Source of the DNA: an uncultured Ruminococcus sp.
GTDB taxonomy: Bacteria > Bacillota > Clostridia > Oscillospirales > Acutalibacteraceae
Direction: 5' to 3'
Length of the DNA stretch: 64,000 nucleotides
Assembly: GCA_900543095.1 (NCBI GenBank)
Contig: UQQD01000005.1
Span: forward strand, 18,465 to 82,464
Below, one piece after another: positions 35,740 through 43,953 of this stretch. The notes beneath the pieces were generated by a model that was not told where the DNA came from, did no database searches, and saw only the letters and a program-made list of their open reading frames with translations. Each line of letters opens with the position of its first letter. Within the stretch, counting starts at the first letter, position 1. The position numbers and the translations under genes were made by a program.

Positions 35740-37829
35740 TACTTTTCTTCCGTTGTTATGGTTTTTGTGTAACCGCAGCCCTCTTTTGCACAATACAAAA
35801 CAGGCTTTTTGCCCTTTTTCTTATAAAGCACTTCACCGCAGTTCGGACAGCGTTCGTTTGTCGGTTCGTTCCAGCTGACAAAATCGCACTCGGGATAATT
35901 GGAGCAGCCGTAGAAAATACGTTTATTCTTGGTATGCTTTACAATTACGTCACCACCGCATTTAGGACAGGTAACTCCGATTTTTTCAACATACTTTTTG
36001 ATATTTTTACATTCAGGATAACCCGGGCAGGCGATAAATTTGCCGTATCTGCTTGTTTTGACAACCATTCTTCTGCCGCATTTTTCACAGATTATGTCGG
36101 TTTCGTCCTCTTTAAGCTTTAGCTTAACGCCCTCCATCTCGGCTTTAGCTTCTTTTAAGGTCTTTTCAAAATCACCGTAAAAGCTTTCCAAAACGTCCTG
36201 CCACTCTTCCTTGCCGTTTTCGATTTCGTCAAGGTCTTCTTCCATTTGTGCGGTGAATTTTACATTTACTATCTTAGGAAATCTTTCTTTCATCAGTTTT
36301 GTTATAACTTCGCCAAGCTCGGTCGGCACAAGGCTTTTGGCCTCTCGTTTGACATACTCACGGCTTGTCAGCGTTGTTATCGTAGCGGCATAGGTTGACG
36401 GTCTGCCGATACCGTATTCTTCAAGCGTTTTGATGAGCGAGGCTTCGGTATATCGTGCGGGCGGTTGAGTGAAGTGTTGATTTTTTTGAAGTTCTTTGCA
36501 TCTTACCGGCATATCCTTTTTAAGTTCGGGCAGTTGTGAGGATTTTTCTTCCGCTTCGTCCTTGCCCTCTGTATAAAGCTTTGTAAATCCCGGAAAATCG
36601 ACATAATATCCCGACGCTTTGAATGTGTAACCGTTCGCCTCAATTTCTGCCTGAGTGGTTTTTTGAATACATTCTGCCATTTGAGAAGCTGTAAACCTGC
36701 TCCAAATCAGCTTATACAGCTTGTATTGATCGGAAGTCAGACTGCTTTTCACCTGTTCGGGAGTAAGGCTCGGCATAGACGGACGAATAGCTTCGTGACC
36801 GTCCTGGGCATTGCTTCTTGACTTGAAGAAACGGGGCTTTGACGGGAGATAATCCTCTCCGTATTCGCCTGCAATAAATTTTGTGACCTCTGCAATGGCG
36901 TCATTTGATATTCTGAGAGAGTCGGTACGCATATAGGTTATAAGACCTGTTGCGCCCATACCTTCAACTTCAACGCCTTCGTACAGCTCCTGAGCAACCT
37001 TCATTGTACGCCTTGACTGAAATCCGAGTTTTCTTGAAGCCTCCTGCTGCAGGGTAGACGTGATAAACGGCGGCGCAGGAGATTTTTTGCGCGTGCCGTT
37101 TCTTACCTTTGTTACCGTATATTCGGCATCAACAAGGTCTGCTTCGATTTTGTCTGCCTGTTCCTTGTTTTGAATTTTTATCTTTCCGTTTGCATCGGAA
37201 TAAAGGGTTGCCGCAAATGATTTTCTGCTTCCCTTTGGAATGAATTTTGCATCAATCGTCCAATATTCCTCGGGCTTAAACTTTCTGATTTCGTTTTCTC
37301 TGTCAACTATGATTTTAAGTGCAACGGACTGAACTCGTCCTGCCGATAAGCCTCTGCGGATTTTTTGTGATATAAACGGACTTAGCTTGTAACCGACAAG
37401 GCGGTCAAGTATTCTGCGTGCCTGCTGAGCGTTTACAAGGTCAATGTTTATCTCCCGAGGGTTTTCCATTCCCCGTGTAACGCCTGTTTTAGTGATTTCG
37501 TTAAATTCCACACGCTTGCTGTAATCTTGCGGCAGACCGAGAATATAAGCAAGGTGCCAAGAAATCGCCTCTCCCTCTCTATCGGGGTCGGTTGCGAGAT
37601 AAATGTTGTCGCTTTCTTCCGCAAGTGTTTTAAGCTCTTTTACAAGCTTTTCTTTTCCTTTTATTATATCGTATTTGGGAGCAAAGCCGTTTTTGATGTC
37701 AACGCTTAGTCTTGCTTTTGGCAAATCACGAACGTGTCCCATTGATGCAACTACATTATAGCTGTTGCCGAGATACTTTTTTATCGTTTTAGCTTTAGCC
37801 GGTGACTCCACAATTACTAAATCTGACAT
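35739..37829 (-). CDS. topA: DNA topoisomerase I (type IA)
   Basis: Relaxes negatively supercoiled DNA by a single-strand passage mechanism. The 696-residue protein begins SDLVIVESPAKAKTI with the TOPRIM domain (EGEAISWHL at the acidic cluster DPDREGE), has the active-site Tyr in LITYMRTDS near residue 300, and three C-terminal four-Cys zinc fingers (CEKCG...CPGYPEC, CPKCG...CSNYPEC, CPNCG...CAKEGC). AGGAGG precedes the ATG at 37829. Order dprA-topA-trmFO is the classic Firmicute arrangement. Confidence 0.97.
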   Translation of the reverse strand: MSDLVIVESPAKAKTIKKYLGNSYNVVASMGHVRDLPKARLSVDIKNGFAPKYDIIKGKEKLVKELKTLAEESDNIYLATDPDREGEAISWHLAYILGLPQDYSKRVEFNEITKTGVTRGMENPREINIDLVNAQQARRILDRLVGYKLSPFISQKIRRGLSAGRVQSVALKIIVDRENEIRKFKPEEYWTIDAKFIPKGSRKSFAATLYSDANGKIKIQNKEQADKIEADLVDAEYTVTKVRNGTRKKSPAPPFITSTLQQEASRKLGFQSRRTMKVAQELYEGVEVEGMGATGLITYMRTDSLRISNDAIAEVTKFIAGEYGEDYLPSKPRFFKSRSNAQDGHEAIRPSMPSLTPEQVKSSLTSDQYKLYKLIWSRFTASQMAECIQKTTQAEIEANGYTFKASGYYVDFPGFTKLYTEGKDEAEEKSSQLPELKKDMPVRCKELQKNQHFTQPPARYTEASLIKTLEEYGIGRPSTYAATITTLTSREYVKREAKSLVPTELGEVITKLMKERFPKIVNVKFTAQMEEDLDEIENGKEEWQDVLESFYGDFEKTLKEAKAEMEGVKLKLKEDETDIICEKCGRRMVVKTSRYGKFIACPGYPECKNIKKYVEKIGVTCPKCGGDVIVKHTKNKRIFYGCSNYPECDFVSWNEPTNERCPNCGEVLYKKKGKKPVLYCAKEGCGYTKTITTEEK

Positions 37830-37841
37830 TATTGCCTCCTG

Positions 37842-39092
37842 TTATTTTAAAACATATCTTCTTCCCTGAATTGCTTTTACAAGGTCTTTCATTTCAAGCT
37901 CGGTTATCGAGCTTAAAACCTTGAATACGGGAATTTGAAGATCACTTGATATTTTATCTATATGAACTGGATCGTTTGTAATATAATTATAAATTTTCAA
38001 CGCCGTATCATTCAAATTTAAATTTGTTTTATGCTTTATCTCTTTCGTTTGTTCATTTTCCTGTAAATCTGCAATAGTTTCAAGCGGAACATTATTTATA
38101 TTGTTTTTTACAAAGGTTTTCGGGCGATTTCTAAAAGGACTTTTCCCTTTTACGGGTATCGCCGCAATATCTTCAAAGGAAATGTTGTCAAAATCAACCT
38201 CTCCGTCTGTTGCATAAAGGTTGTCAAACTCATTTAATATGTCCATAAAATCGGTTATAGGAATAGCCGAACCCTCTTTTATACGGTTGTTTGAGCCTTC
38301 GTTTTGCGGACTGTTGTTGCCCAGGAGCGCAAAGACCTCCTTACCCTGCTCAAGCGCAAGCGAGGCTGTTATCAACGAACCGCTTTTGGCGCCTGATTCA
38401 ATTATTACCACGCCGTCCGACAATGCGGCTATGATCCGATTACGCGCAGGAAAATAATAATTGCGAGGCGATTCGTCCGGCGGATATTCGGAAATTACCG
38501 CACCTCGTTTTGTCGCCGCTTTTCGCATATTTTCATTTTCACGCAAATAATCGTAATTTATTCCGCAGCCTCTTACACAAACGGTTACTCCGTCGGCGGC
38601 AAGCGAGCCTCGCTGTGAGGCACAGTCGATTCCGAGCGCACCTCCGCTTACTGTTGCAACTCCGTATTTTGAGAGAGCATAACCTATCTTATATGCGTTG
38701 TCAAGCCCGTACTTTGTTGCGCGCCTTGTACCGACAATACCTATCGTCAGTCGGTTATCAACATCGGGCAAATTACCGCTTATATACAAAATCGCCGGCG
38801 GTGCGTCTATATTGTACAGGCACATAGGATATTTTTCATCATCTATGCTCAGCACGGAATATCCGAGCTGATTACATCTGTCAATTATATTCTGAGCAGA
38901 TTCAAATGAAACAGCGCTGAGTTTGTCAATATCATTCTCGGACAAAATTCCGCAAAATCTCCATTCATTTTTGTTGCCTGAACAAAACTCGGAAATTACG
39001 GGGTACAGCTCATAAAGTCTTTTGACCTTTGGCGTGTTGTAGCCAAGAGCCTGAGAGAGCCATATCCAATATTTTGCGTTAGCTGAAATCAT
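37842..39092 (-). CDS. dprA: DNA-processing protein DprA
   Basis: Binds incoming single-stranded DNA in natural transformation and loads RecA. The 416-residue protein has an N-terminal helical region, the Rossmann-like DprA fold (LTIGIVGTRRATKYG, VATVSGGALGIDCASQRG, YPPDESPRNYYFPARNRIIAALSDGVVIIESGAKSGSL in successive pieces) and a C-terminal winged helix (about 350-416). The start overlaps the methyltransferase stop as ATGA. Presence does not prove competence, since dprA is retained in many non-transformable Clostridia. Confidence 0.94.
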   Translation of the reverse strand: MISANAKYWIWLSQALGYNTPKVKRLYELYPVISEFCSGNKNEWRFCGILSENDIDKLSAVSFESAQNIIDRCNQLGYSVLSIDDEKYPMCLYNIDAPPAILYISGNLPDVDNRLTIGIVGTRRATKYGLDNAYKIGYALSKYGVATVSGGALGIDCASQRGSLAADGVTVCVRGCGINYDYLRENENMRKAATKRGAVISEYPPDESPRNYYFPARNRIIAALSDGVVIIESGAKSGSLITASLALEQGKEVFALLGNNSPQNEGSNNRIKEGSAIPITDFMDILNEFDNLYATDGEVDFDNISFEDIAAIPVKGKSPFRNRPKTFVKNNINNVPLETIADLQENEQTKEIKHKTNLNLNDTALKIYNYITNDPVHIDKISSDLQIPVFKVLSSITELEMKDLVKAIQGRRYVLK

Positions 39093-39871
39093 TTCATCAT
39101 TTCCCAGATAATTATTGCCGCTGCGGCAGACGCATTGAGAGATTCCGCCTTACCTTTCATAGGAATGGTTATACGGCTTTTGCAGGAAGCTGCCGTTTCG
39201 GGCTTCAACCCGTTGCCTTCATTGCCGATAACCGCTATGCAAGGCTGTGTAAAACTGACTTTATTTATCTCTTTGGCATCACTGTCAACGACTGCGGCAA
39301 AAGAATTGAGCTGCGGGTTGTTATCAAGAAATTCCTTTATGCTTGTACACACGGCAAAAGGAAGCCTGAAAACCGCACCCATACTTCCCCGCACCACCTT
39401 TGGACTGTAAACATCGCAGCAGTCCGAAGACATTATTATTCCCGAAACTCCGAAAGCCTCGGCCGACCTTAATATCGTACCGAGATTGCCTGGGTCCTGA
39501 ATATTATCAAGAGCAAGGAATTTTCCGCCAATTTTTATTTTATCAAACTGACCGATTTTGTCAAGTACCTTTATTATGCACAAAAAGCCCTGGGGGGTTT
39601 GTGTATCGCTTATAAGCTCAAACAGTTCGGGAGAAACCACATAGGTTTTATTTGCATAGTTTTGAAGTTCATTAAACTTTTCTATGTGTCCTTCGATTGC
39701 TTTTTCGGTTGAAAAAAACGTTATTATCTCTGCACCGCTTAGCATTGCATCATAACACACACGCAGTCCTTCGGCAACAAACATTCCTGATTGTCTGCGG
39801 TGTTTTGCACTTTTCGTAAGCTTGACTGCATTTTTTATGTTTGGATTGTCTTTACTTGTAAGGATAAGCAT
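39089..39871 (-). CDS. SpoU/TrmH-family RNA 2'-O-methyltransferase
   Basis: SPOUT enzyme methylating ribose 2'-OH in rRNA or tRNA with SAM. The 260-residue protein has an N-terminal substrate-binding domain (about 5-95) and the trefoil-knot domain with the three SpoU motifs LDNIQDPGNLGTILRSAEAFG, IAVIGNEGNGL and IPMKGKAESLNASAAAAI (each given in part). The open frame starts 4 codons earlier at 39883, but GGAG lies 6 nt before the ATG at 39871. The target nucleotide is unknown; the domain layout resembles TsnR/RlmB-like 23S enzymes. Confidence 0.9.
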   Translation of the reverse strand: MLILTSKDNPNIKNAVKLTKSAKHRRQSGMFVAEGLRVCYDAMLSGAEIITFFSTEKAIEGHIEKFNELQNYANKTYVVSPELFELISDTQTPQGFLCIIKVLDKIGQFDKIKIGGKFLALDNIQDPGNLGTILRSAEAFGVSGIIMSSDCCDVYSPKVVRGSMGAVFRLPFAVCTSIKEFLDNNPQLNSFAAVVDSDAKEINKVSFTQPCIAVIGNEGNGLKPETAASCKSRITIPMKGKAESLNASAAAAIIIWEMMK

Positions 39872-39888
39872 AGTATTCTCCATAAAAC

Positions 39889-39917
39889 AGCAAATGCGTT
39901 TGGAAAACCCAAACGCA
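39889..39917 (-). terminator. Probable terminator after rplT
   Basis: A 9-bp stem TGCGTTTGG/CCAAACGCA with a 5-nt loop. The T run after it (TTTGCTGTTTT) is interrupted, so some readthrough into the methyltransferase-dprA-topA genes is likely. Confidence 0.6.
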
Positions 39918-39932
39918 GTTACAAAATTTTAA

Positions 39933-40283
39933 TTAAGCATTTTTTGCCTGTTCAACAAGTGATGTAAAAGCAGCAGGGTCAGAAATTGCAATTTCTGAAA
40001 GCATCTTTCTGTTTAATACGATGCCTGCCTTTTTAAGACCGTTCATAAATGTTGAATAGTTTGTGCCGTTAGCCTTGCAAGCGGCAGAAATACGAGTAAT
40101 CCAAAGACGACGGAAATCTCTTTTTCTCTGTTTGCGTCCGATAAAAGCATAGTTGCCGGACTTCATAACAGCCTGTTTAGCCATTTTGAAATGTCTTGAT
40201 TTTGCACCCCAATAGCCCTTGGCAAGCTTTAGTGTCTTTTTTCTTCTTTTGCGAGTCATCATCGCACCTTTTACACGTGCCAT
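39933..40283 (-). CDS. rplT: 50S ribosomal protein L20
   Basis: Early-assembly protein of the 50S subunit and, in Bacillus, the feedback repressor of this operon. The 116-residue sequence is conserved throughout: KRRKKTLKLAKGYWGAKSRHF, FIGRKQRKRDFRRLWITRI and NGLKKAGIVLNRKML. It is the last gene of infC-rpmI-rplT. Confidence 0.98.
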   Translation of the reverse strand: MARVKGAMMTRKRRKKTLKLAKGYWGAKSRHFKMAKQAVMKSGNYAFIGRKQRKRDFRRLWITRISAACKANGTNYSTFMNGLKKAGIVLNRKMLSEIAISDPAAFTSLVEQAKNA

Positions 40284-40328
40284 TATATGTTACCTCCGAT
40301 TTTGTTGAATTTAATGGTTAAGCGATAA

Positions 40329-40526
40329 TTATTTGTAAGGAATAAGACGCTTAATCTGTGGGGTATTTGTCTTGTCAGCAACCGCTGTCTGACGCAAACC
40401 TCTTTTACGCTTTGTGGTTTTCTTGTTCAAGATATGACTTTTGTTAGCGTGAGCACGGATAACTTTACCGTTTTTTGAAAGCTTAAAACGCTTTTTTGCT
40501 CCGCTGTGTGTTTTAATTTTAGGCAT
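40329..40526 (-). CDS. rpmI: 50S ribosomal protein L35
   Basis: A 65-residue basic protein of the large subunit, with the signature MPKIKTHSGAKKRFKLS at the N-terminus and HILNKKTTKRKRGLRQ in the middle. Placed between infC and rplT as in almost all bacteria; AGGGAGG lies upstream of its ATG. Confidence 0.98.
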   Translation of the reverse strand: MPKIKTHSGAKKRFKLSKNGKVIRAHANKSHILNKKTTKRKRGLRQTAVADKTNTPQIKRLIPYK

Positions 40527-40548
40527 AATTATATCCTCCCTTAATTAA

Positions 40549-41067
40549 TTACTTGTTTGACTTTGGCGCAAGAAACATAAGCATATTGCGGCCTTCGAGC
40601 TTTGCGGGCTTTTCAATCACCGCAACTTCGGCACAAGCGTCGGCAAAACGCTTCATTGTTTCAAGTCCGATTTCGGGATGTCCCATTTCACGTCCTCTGA
40701 AACGTATTGAAATCTTGACTTTATCGCCGTGTTTAATAAATTTGAGAGCATTATTAAGCTTTGTGTTGAAGTCGTGCGTGTCAATGTTGAGCGACAAGCG
40801 CACTTCTTTAATATCAACGATATGTTGATTTTTTCTTGCTTCTTTTTCTCTCTTTGCCTGCTCAAAGCGGTATTTGCCGTAATCCATAATTTTACATACA
40901 GGCGGAGTACTCTGCGGAGCGATCTTTACCAAATCAAGGCTTTTTTGCTCTGCAAGGTTAAGTGCCTCATTTGCGGACATAATACCAAGCTGCTGACCGT
41001 CAGAACCGATTATTCTCAGCTCTTTGTCACGGATCTCTTCGTTAATCTGAATATCTTTCTTGCCGAT
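40549..41067 (-). CDS. infC: Translation initiation factor IF-3, ATC start
   Basis: Proofreads start-codon selection and keeps ribosomal subunits apart. The mature protein reads MGKKDIQINEEIRDKELRIIG, then ANEALNLAEQKSLDLVKIAP, YGKYRFEQAKREKEARKNQ and the C-terminal domain with VKISIRFRGREMGHPEIG (in part). No ATG, GTG or TTG lies in frame near the strong GGAGGTG site; the codon at the right distance (7 nt) is ATC at 41067, giving 172 residues. Non-canonical AUU/AUC starts are a known feature of infC, allowing IF-3 to limit its own synthesis. The leader upstream contains an L20-type attenuator. Confidence 0.95.
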   Translation of the reverse strand: MGKKDIQINEEIRDKELRIIGSDGQQLGIMSANEALNLAEQKSLDLVKIAPQSTPPVCKIMDYGKYRFEQAKREKEARKNQHIVDIKEVRLSLNIDTHDFNTKLNNALKFIKHGDKVKISIRFRGREMGHPEIGLETMKRFADACAEVAVIEKPAKLEGRNMLMFLAPKSNK

Positions 41068-41213
41068 GGGTAAGCACCTCCAAAGTAGGTTAAAAATAAT
41101 ATGCGGACAGAAATACATCCGTCCGCATAGCAATACATAATAAACTGATTAGGTATTGACCCGTGCAGACGACACCCCACAGGTGAAAGCATTTCTGCTT
41201 TGCTTTATTTTTC
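41068..41213 (-). promoter_or_regulatory. L20-type leader of infC-rpmI-rplT
   Basis: A 145-nt leader precedes infC and ends in a strong terminator hairpin. The upstream part contains CACCTGTGGGGTGTCG and CGACGACAC-like complementary pieces and a long-range pairing potential, which fits the described L20 leader that mimics the 23S rRNA site and causes premature termination when L20 is in excess. Assignment rests on position and architecture; no covariance model was run. Confidence 0.75.
41090..41129 (-). terminator. Attenuator terminator in the infC leader
   Basis: A perfect 9-bp stem TATGCGGAC/GTCCGCATA with a 12-nt loop and TTATTTTT after it in minus-strand sense, about 25 nt before the infC start. 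Confidence 0.88.
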
Positions 41214-41219
41214 TAAAAT

Positions 41220-41248
41220 AGTATAATACAATTTTTGCCGTTTGTCAA
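41220..41248 (-). promoter_or_regulatory. Sigma-A promoter for infC-rpmI-rplT
   Basis: Perfect TTGACA (41243-41248), a 17-nt spacer and TATACT (41220-41225) in minus-strand sense. It starts inside the intergenic region just before the end of the surface-polymer operon. Confidence 0.9.
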
Positions 41249-41261
41249 CAGTAAATTCAAA

Positions 41262-43952
41262 TTATTTTTCACTTTTTTGCTTTTTATATTGTATAAAATC
41301 ATCGTAAATTCGTTTACAGGAATCTTGATCTGAGTATGCGAAGAAGTCATTTGCCCTGTCTTTATACATAGGCTTTACCTCACAATCATTATCCATATAT
41401 TCACACAGGCAGTCAACCATTTGACTATGCTCGGTGCAAATTTCACCAAAGCCCATGGTTTCATAGAAAAATCCGCCTTCTTTGTAATGCGGAGGCAACT
41501 TCGGAGGATGATAATACACAACGGGTTTACGCATATAAGCAAAGTCAAACTGTACACCGGAGTAATCTGTGAGCATAAGGCTCGACTCTGTAAGTATTTT
41601 TTCATAGTTCACAGATGTTGCCGGAATTATCTCTACGCCGTCTATATCAGGATAATCTATTATCTGAGAACTGATTATCGGATGTAGCAGATATATCAAC
41701 TTGTAGCCTGTTCTTCTTGCAGTAGCAATCAATTTTTCGTCAGTAAGCAGGTTATAATATATCTTATAATAATCTGTCTTTTTAAACTCGGGATAGTACG
41801 GTCTTGAATGTCCCATAACAGGCGGCATTGAAATATACGCTCTCCAGGTAGGAGTTATAAGTATTTGTTTTTTATCATTACTTATAAGGCCGTCATATCT
41901 TGGTATGCCGGTCAACCGAAGGATAGATTTATCTTCGTAACCATATATCGGATGTTCCAAGTTCTGTATCTCATATTTTGAAGCACAGTAATACCGTTTT
42001 GTGTTATTATACAGACGGTTTAATTCCTGAGCAAGCTGTTGTACCGATAATCCGTGCTGAATACAGGTAACATCTGCATTTATAAGGTCTGAAACATATT
42101 TTATCCTTGAATTAGAGATTCCGTTAAAAGTATGAACTCCTCCGTGTGTTGCAAAAACAGCATCTGCGTTGAGGTAATACAATATATTTTTGAGCGAACC
42201 GTAATACAATGGTCTGAAGCCTTCCGAATGTAATCTTTTAGTGTCTTCGGCATCCTTGTTAATTACATAGGCGGGAGTTATTCCGTCATTCATTTTCATC
42301 ATATATTTGTAAAAATATTCGCCGCAATCTCCGCCTTTATAGAGTTTGTCATAGGTAATCCAAATTTTTTTCTTACGGAAATAAGGGCGTGTTATCCAAT
42401 AGAATACGCGAATCAAAAACATTCTGTAAGAACGCTGAGTACCGCCCAACATTCCGAAAAGAAGCGCAAGCTCACGCCTGAAACGCCTAAATCCCATGAT
42501 TTTTGAAAACACAAGGTCACAGTTGTTATTATTCAAAAAAACAGCCATATCGTTTTCGCCGAATTTCCAATATGAATGTTTGATATTCGAGGAGATTTTT
42601 GATGTATAACGGCGGGTTGTGTACGGGAGTTCTACCTTAAAGCCCTCATAATCCAAATAGAATTTAAGGACACTGTTTTCTTTTATGCTGCTTTCAGGCA
42701 ACACAACCTTAAAAGTATATCTTTTGTTTGTTGACACTCCGAAATACTTGGTGTGAGCAAATCTGTATGTCTGGACAATATCAATTTTAGTGTTGTCAAG
42801 CGTACAAAGCAGCTTGCACTTTGTCATATCCATAAAATCATCAACAGAAGCTTCAATAGTCAGAAATCCGTTTTCAAATTCAAGCAATTCTATGATAGTA
42901 CGAAGCAGACTTGCACGCATCATAACAATATCCTCAAAGCAACGCAGGATATTCTTTTTGTCATAAATATATGAGCTGTTTACAGACTTATTGTATTTTA
43001 TATAGATCATTGCATAGCATAAGCCCCTTATCATACTATAACCGCTTGAATTGGTAAGGTTGAAGATAACGGAATTGTCAATGTGTGACAGGATTTGTTG
43101 GCAAAGAGATTCAAACCTTTCAAGCTTGTTGTCAACAACATGTTTGTTGTCGTTGTTGCGGTTATAGACAAAGCGCCATCTCAGTTCGTTAAGAGCAGCA
43201 TACTGAATGAATAGTTTTGTCTTGCCGTTTTCCTGATATTTTTCAAGAATCGGCAGCAGAAATTTTTCAAGAGAATGAAAATACCACTTTTCGTCGTGCA
43301 TTCCTAAAAAGTTAACACTGTTTGAAATCAACGGATATGCCGACTTTATTGTAATATTGTCAACTCTTGTAAAACGATTTGCAGAGTTGAGAATAGCATA
43401 CATACTTGCTTTTAAATAATCAAGCCTAAGTCCTGTGTCGATACCGACCTCTTTAAGAGATGATGTTCTGAAAACAACACCGATTGTGTCAGTGGGAACT
43501 GAGGAAGGATCTTCGTTTAAATCAATATCGTTAATGCATTCGGGACCTGTTGACTTTCGCACTCTTTTAATCTCACAAGAGGCTTCTTCATATTCTATTT
43601 GAAGGGTGTTAAACTGAATTATATCGGCAGACAGGCTATCGGAAGAAAAGATTTTTATTGCGGCAGTAAAGAAATCCCTTGAAAAAACATCTCCGCTGTT
43701 TGCAAAAAGCACATAGTCGTCGGTTAAAGTCTCAAGAACGGCTGAAAAAGCCTCGCTTTTTTTCTTTTTGTAAAAATCGGTTCTGGTAAGCTTAAGGCCG
43801 TTGCAATAATCAGAAATCGGCTTTGTCTTTTTTACAAAATCAAGCACCTTTATTTCAACAAAGTCGGGATTTTCGCAGCTTGTTGCTATGCTTTTAAGAG
43901 TATTAATTAAGTCCTCGTTTTTACGATTGTTTGAAATTACTATTGTAAGCAC
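41262..43952 (-). CDS. GT-A-like domain fused to CDP-glycerol-type polyol-phosphate transferase
   Basis: An 896-residue protein in three parts. Residues 1-200 look like a family-2 glycosyltransferase (VLTIVISNNRKNEDLINTLKSI) but the metal-binding DXD position reads ANSGD, so catalysis is doubtful. The middle (about 200-520) is helical then beta-rich. The C-terminal 370 residues match the Glyphos_transf/TagF family: WITYDKLYKGGDCGEYFY, ATHGG, CIQHG, TPTWRAY, LLHP and LTDYSGVQFDFAYM. Such enzymes transfer glycerol- or ribitol-phosphate from the CDP form to a glycan or polymer. The GTG at 43952, one base after the upstream stop and behind AGGAAG, is preferred over an ATG at 44018. Last gene of its operon. 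Confidence 0.85.
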   Translation of the reverse strand: MLTIVISNNRKNEDLINTLKSIATSCENPDFVEIKVLDFVKKTKPISDYCNGLKLTRTDFYKKKKSEAFSAVLETLTDDYVLFANSGDVFSRDFFTAAIKIFSSDSLSADIIQFNTLQIEYEEASCEIKRVRKSTGPECINDIDLNEDPSSVPTDTIGVVFRTSSLKEVGIDTGLRLDYLKASMYAILNSANRFTRVDNITIKSAYPLISNSVNFLGMHDEKWYFHSLEKFLLPILEKYQENGKTKLFIQYAALNELRWRFVYNRNNDNKHVVDNKLERFESLCQQILSHIDNSVIFNLTNSSGYSMIRGLCYAMIYIKYNKSVNSSYIYDKKNILRCFEDIVMMRASLLRTIIELLEFENGFLTIEASVDDFMDMTKCKLLCTLDNTKIDIVQTYRFAHTKYFGVSTNKRYTFKVVLPESSIKENSVLKFYLDYEGFKVELPYTTRRYTSKISSNIKHSYWKFGENDMAVFLNNNNCDLVFSKIMGFRRFRRELALLFGMLGGTQRSYRMFLIRVFYWITRPYFRKKKIWITYDKLYKGGDCGEYFYKYMMKMNDGITPAYVINKDAEDTKRLHSEGFRPLYYGSLKNILYYLNADAVFATHGGVHTFNGISNSRIKYVSDLINADVTCIQHGLSVQQLAQELNRLYNNTKRYYCASKYEIQNLEHPIYGYEDKSILRLTGIPRYDGLISNDKKQILITPTWRAYISMPPVMGHSRPYYPEFKKTDYYKIYYNLLTDEKLIATARRTGYKLIYLLHPIISSQIIDYPDIDGVEIIPATSVNYEKILTESSLMLTDYSGVQFDFAYMRKPVVYYHPPKLPPHYKEGGFFYETMGFGEICTEHSQMVDCLCEYMDNDCEVKPMYKDRANDFFAYSDQDSCKRIYDDFIQYKKQKSEK

Positions 43953-43953
43953 T

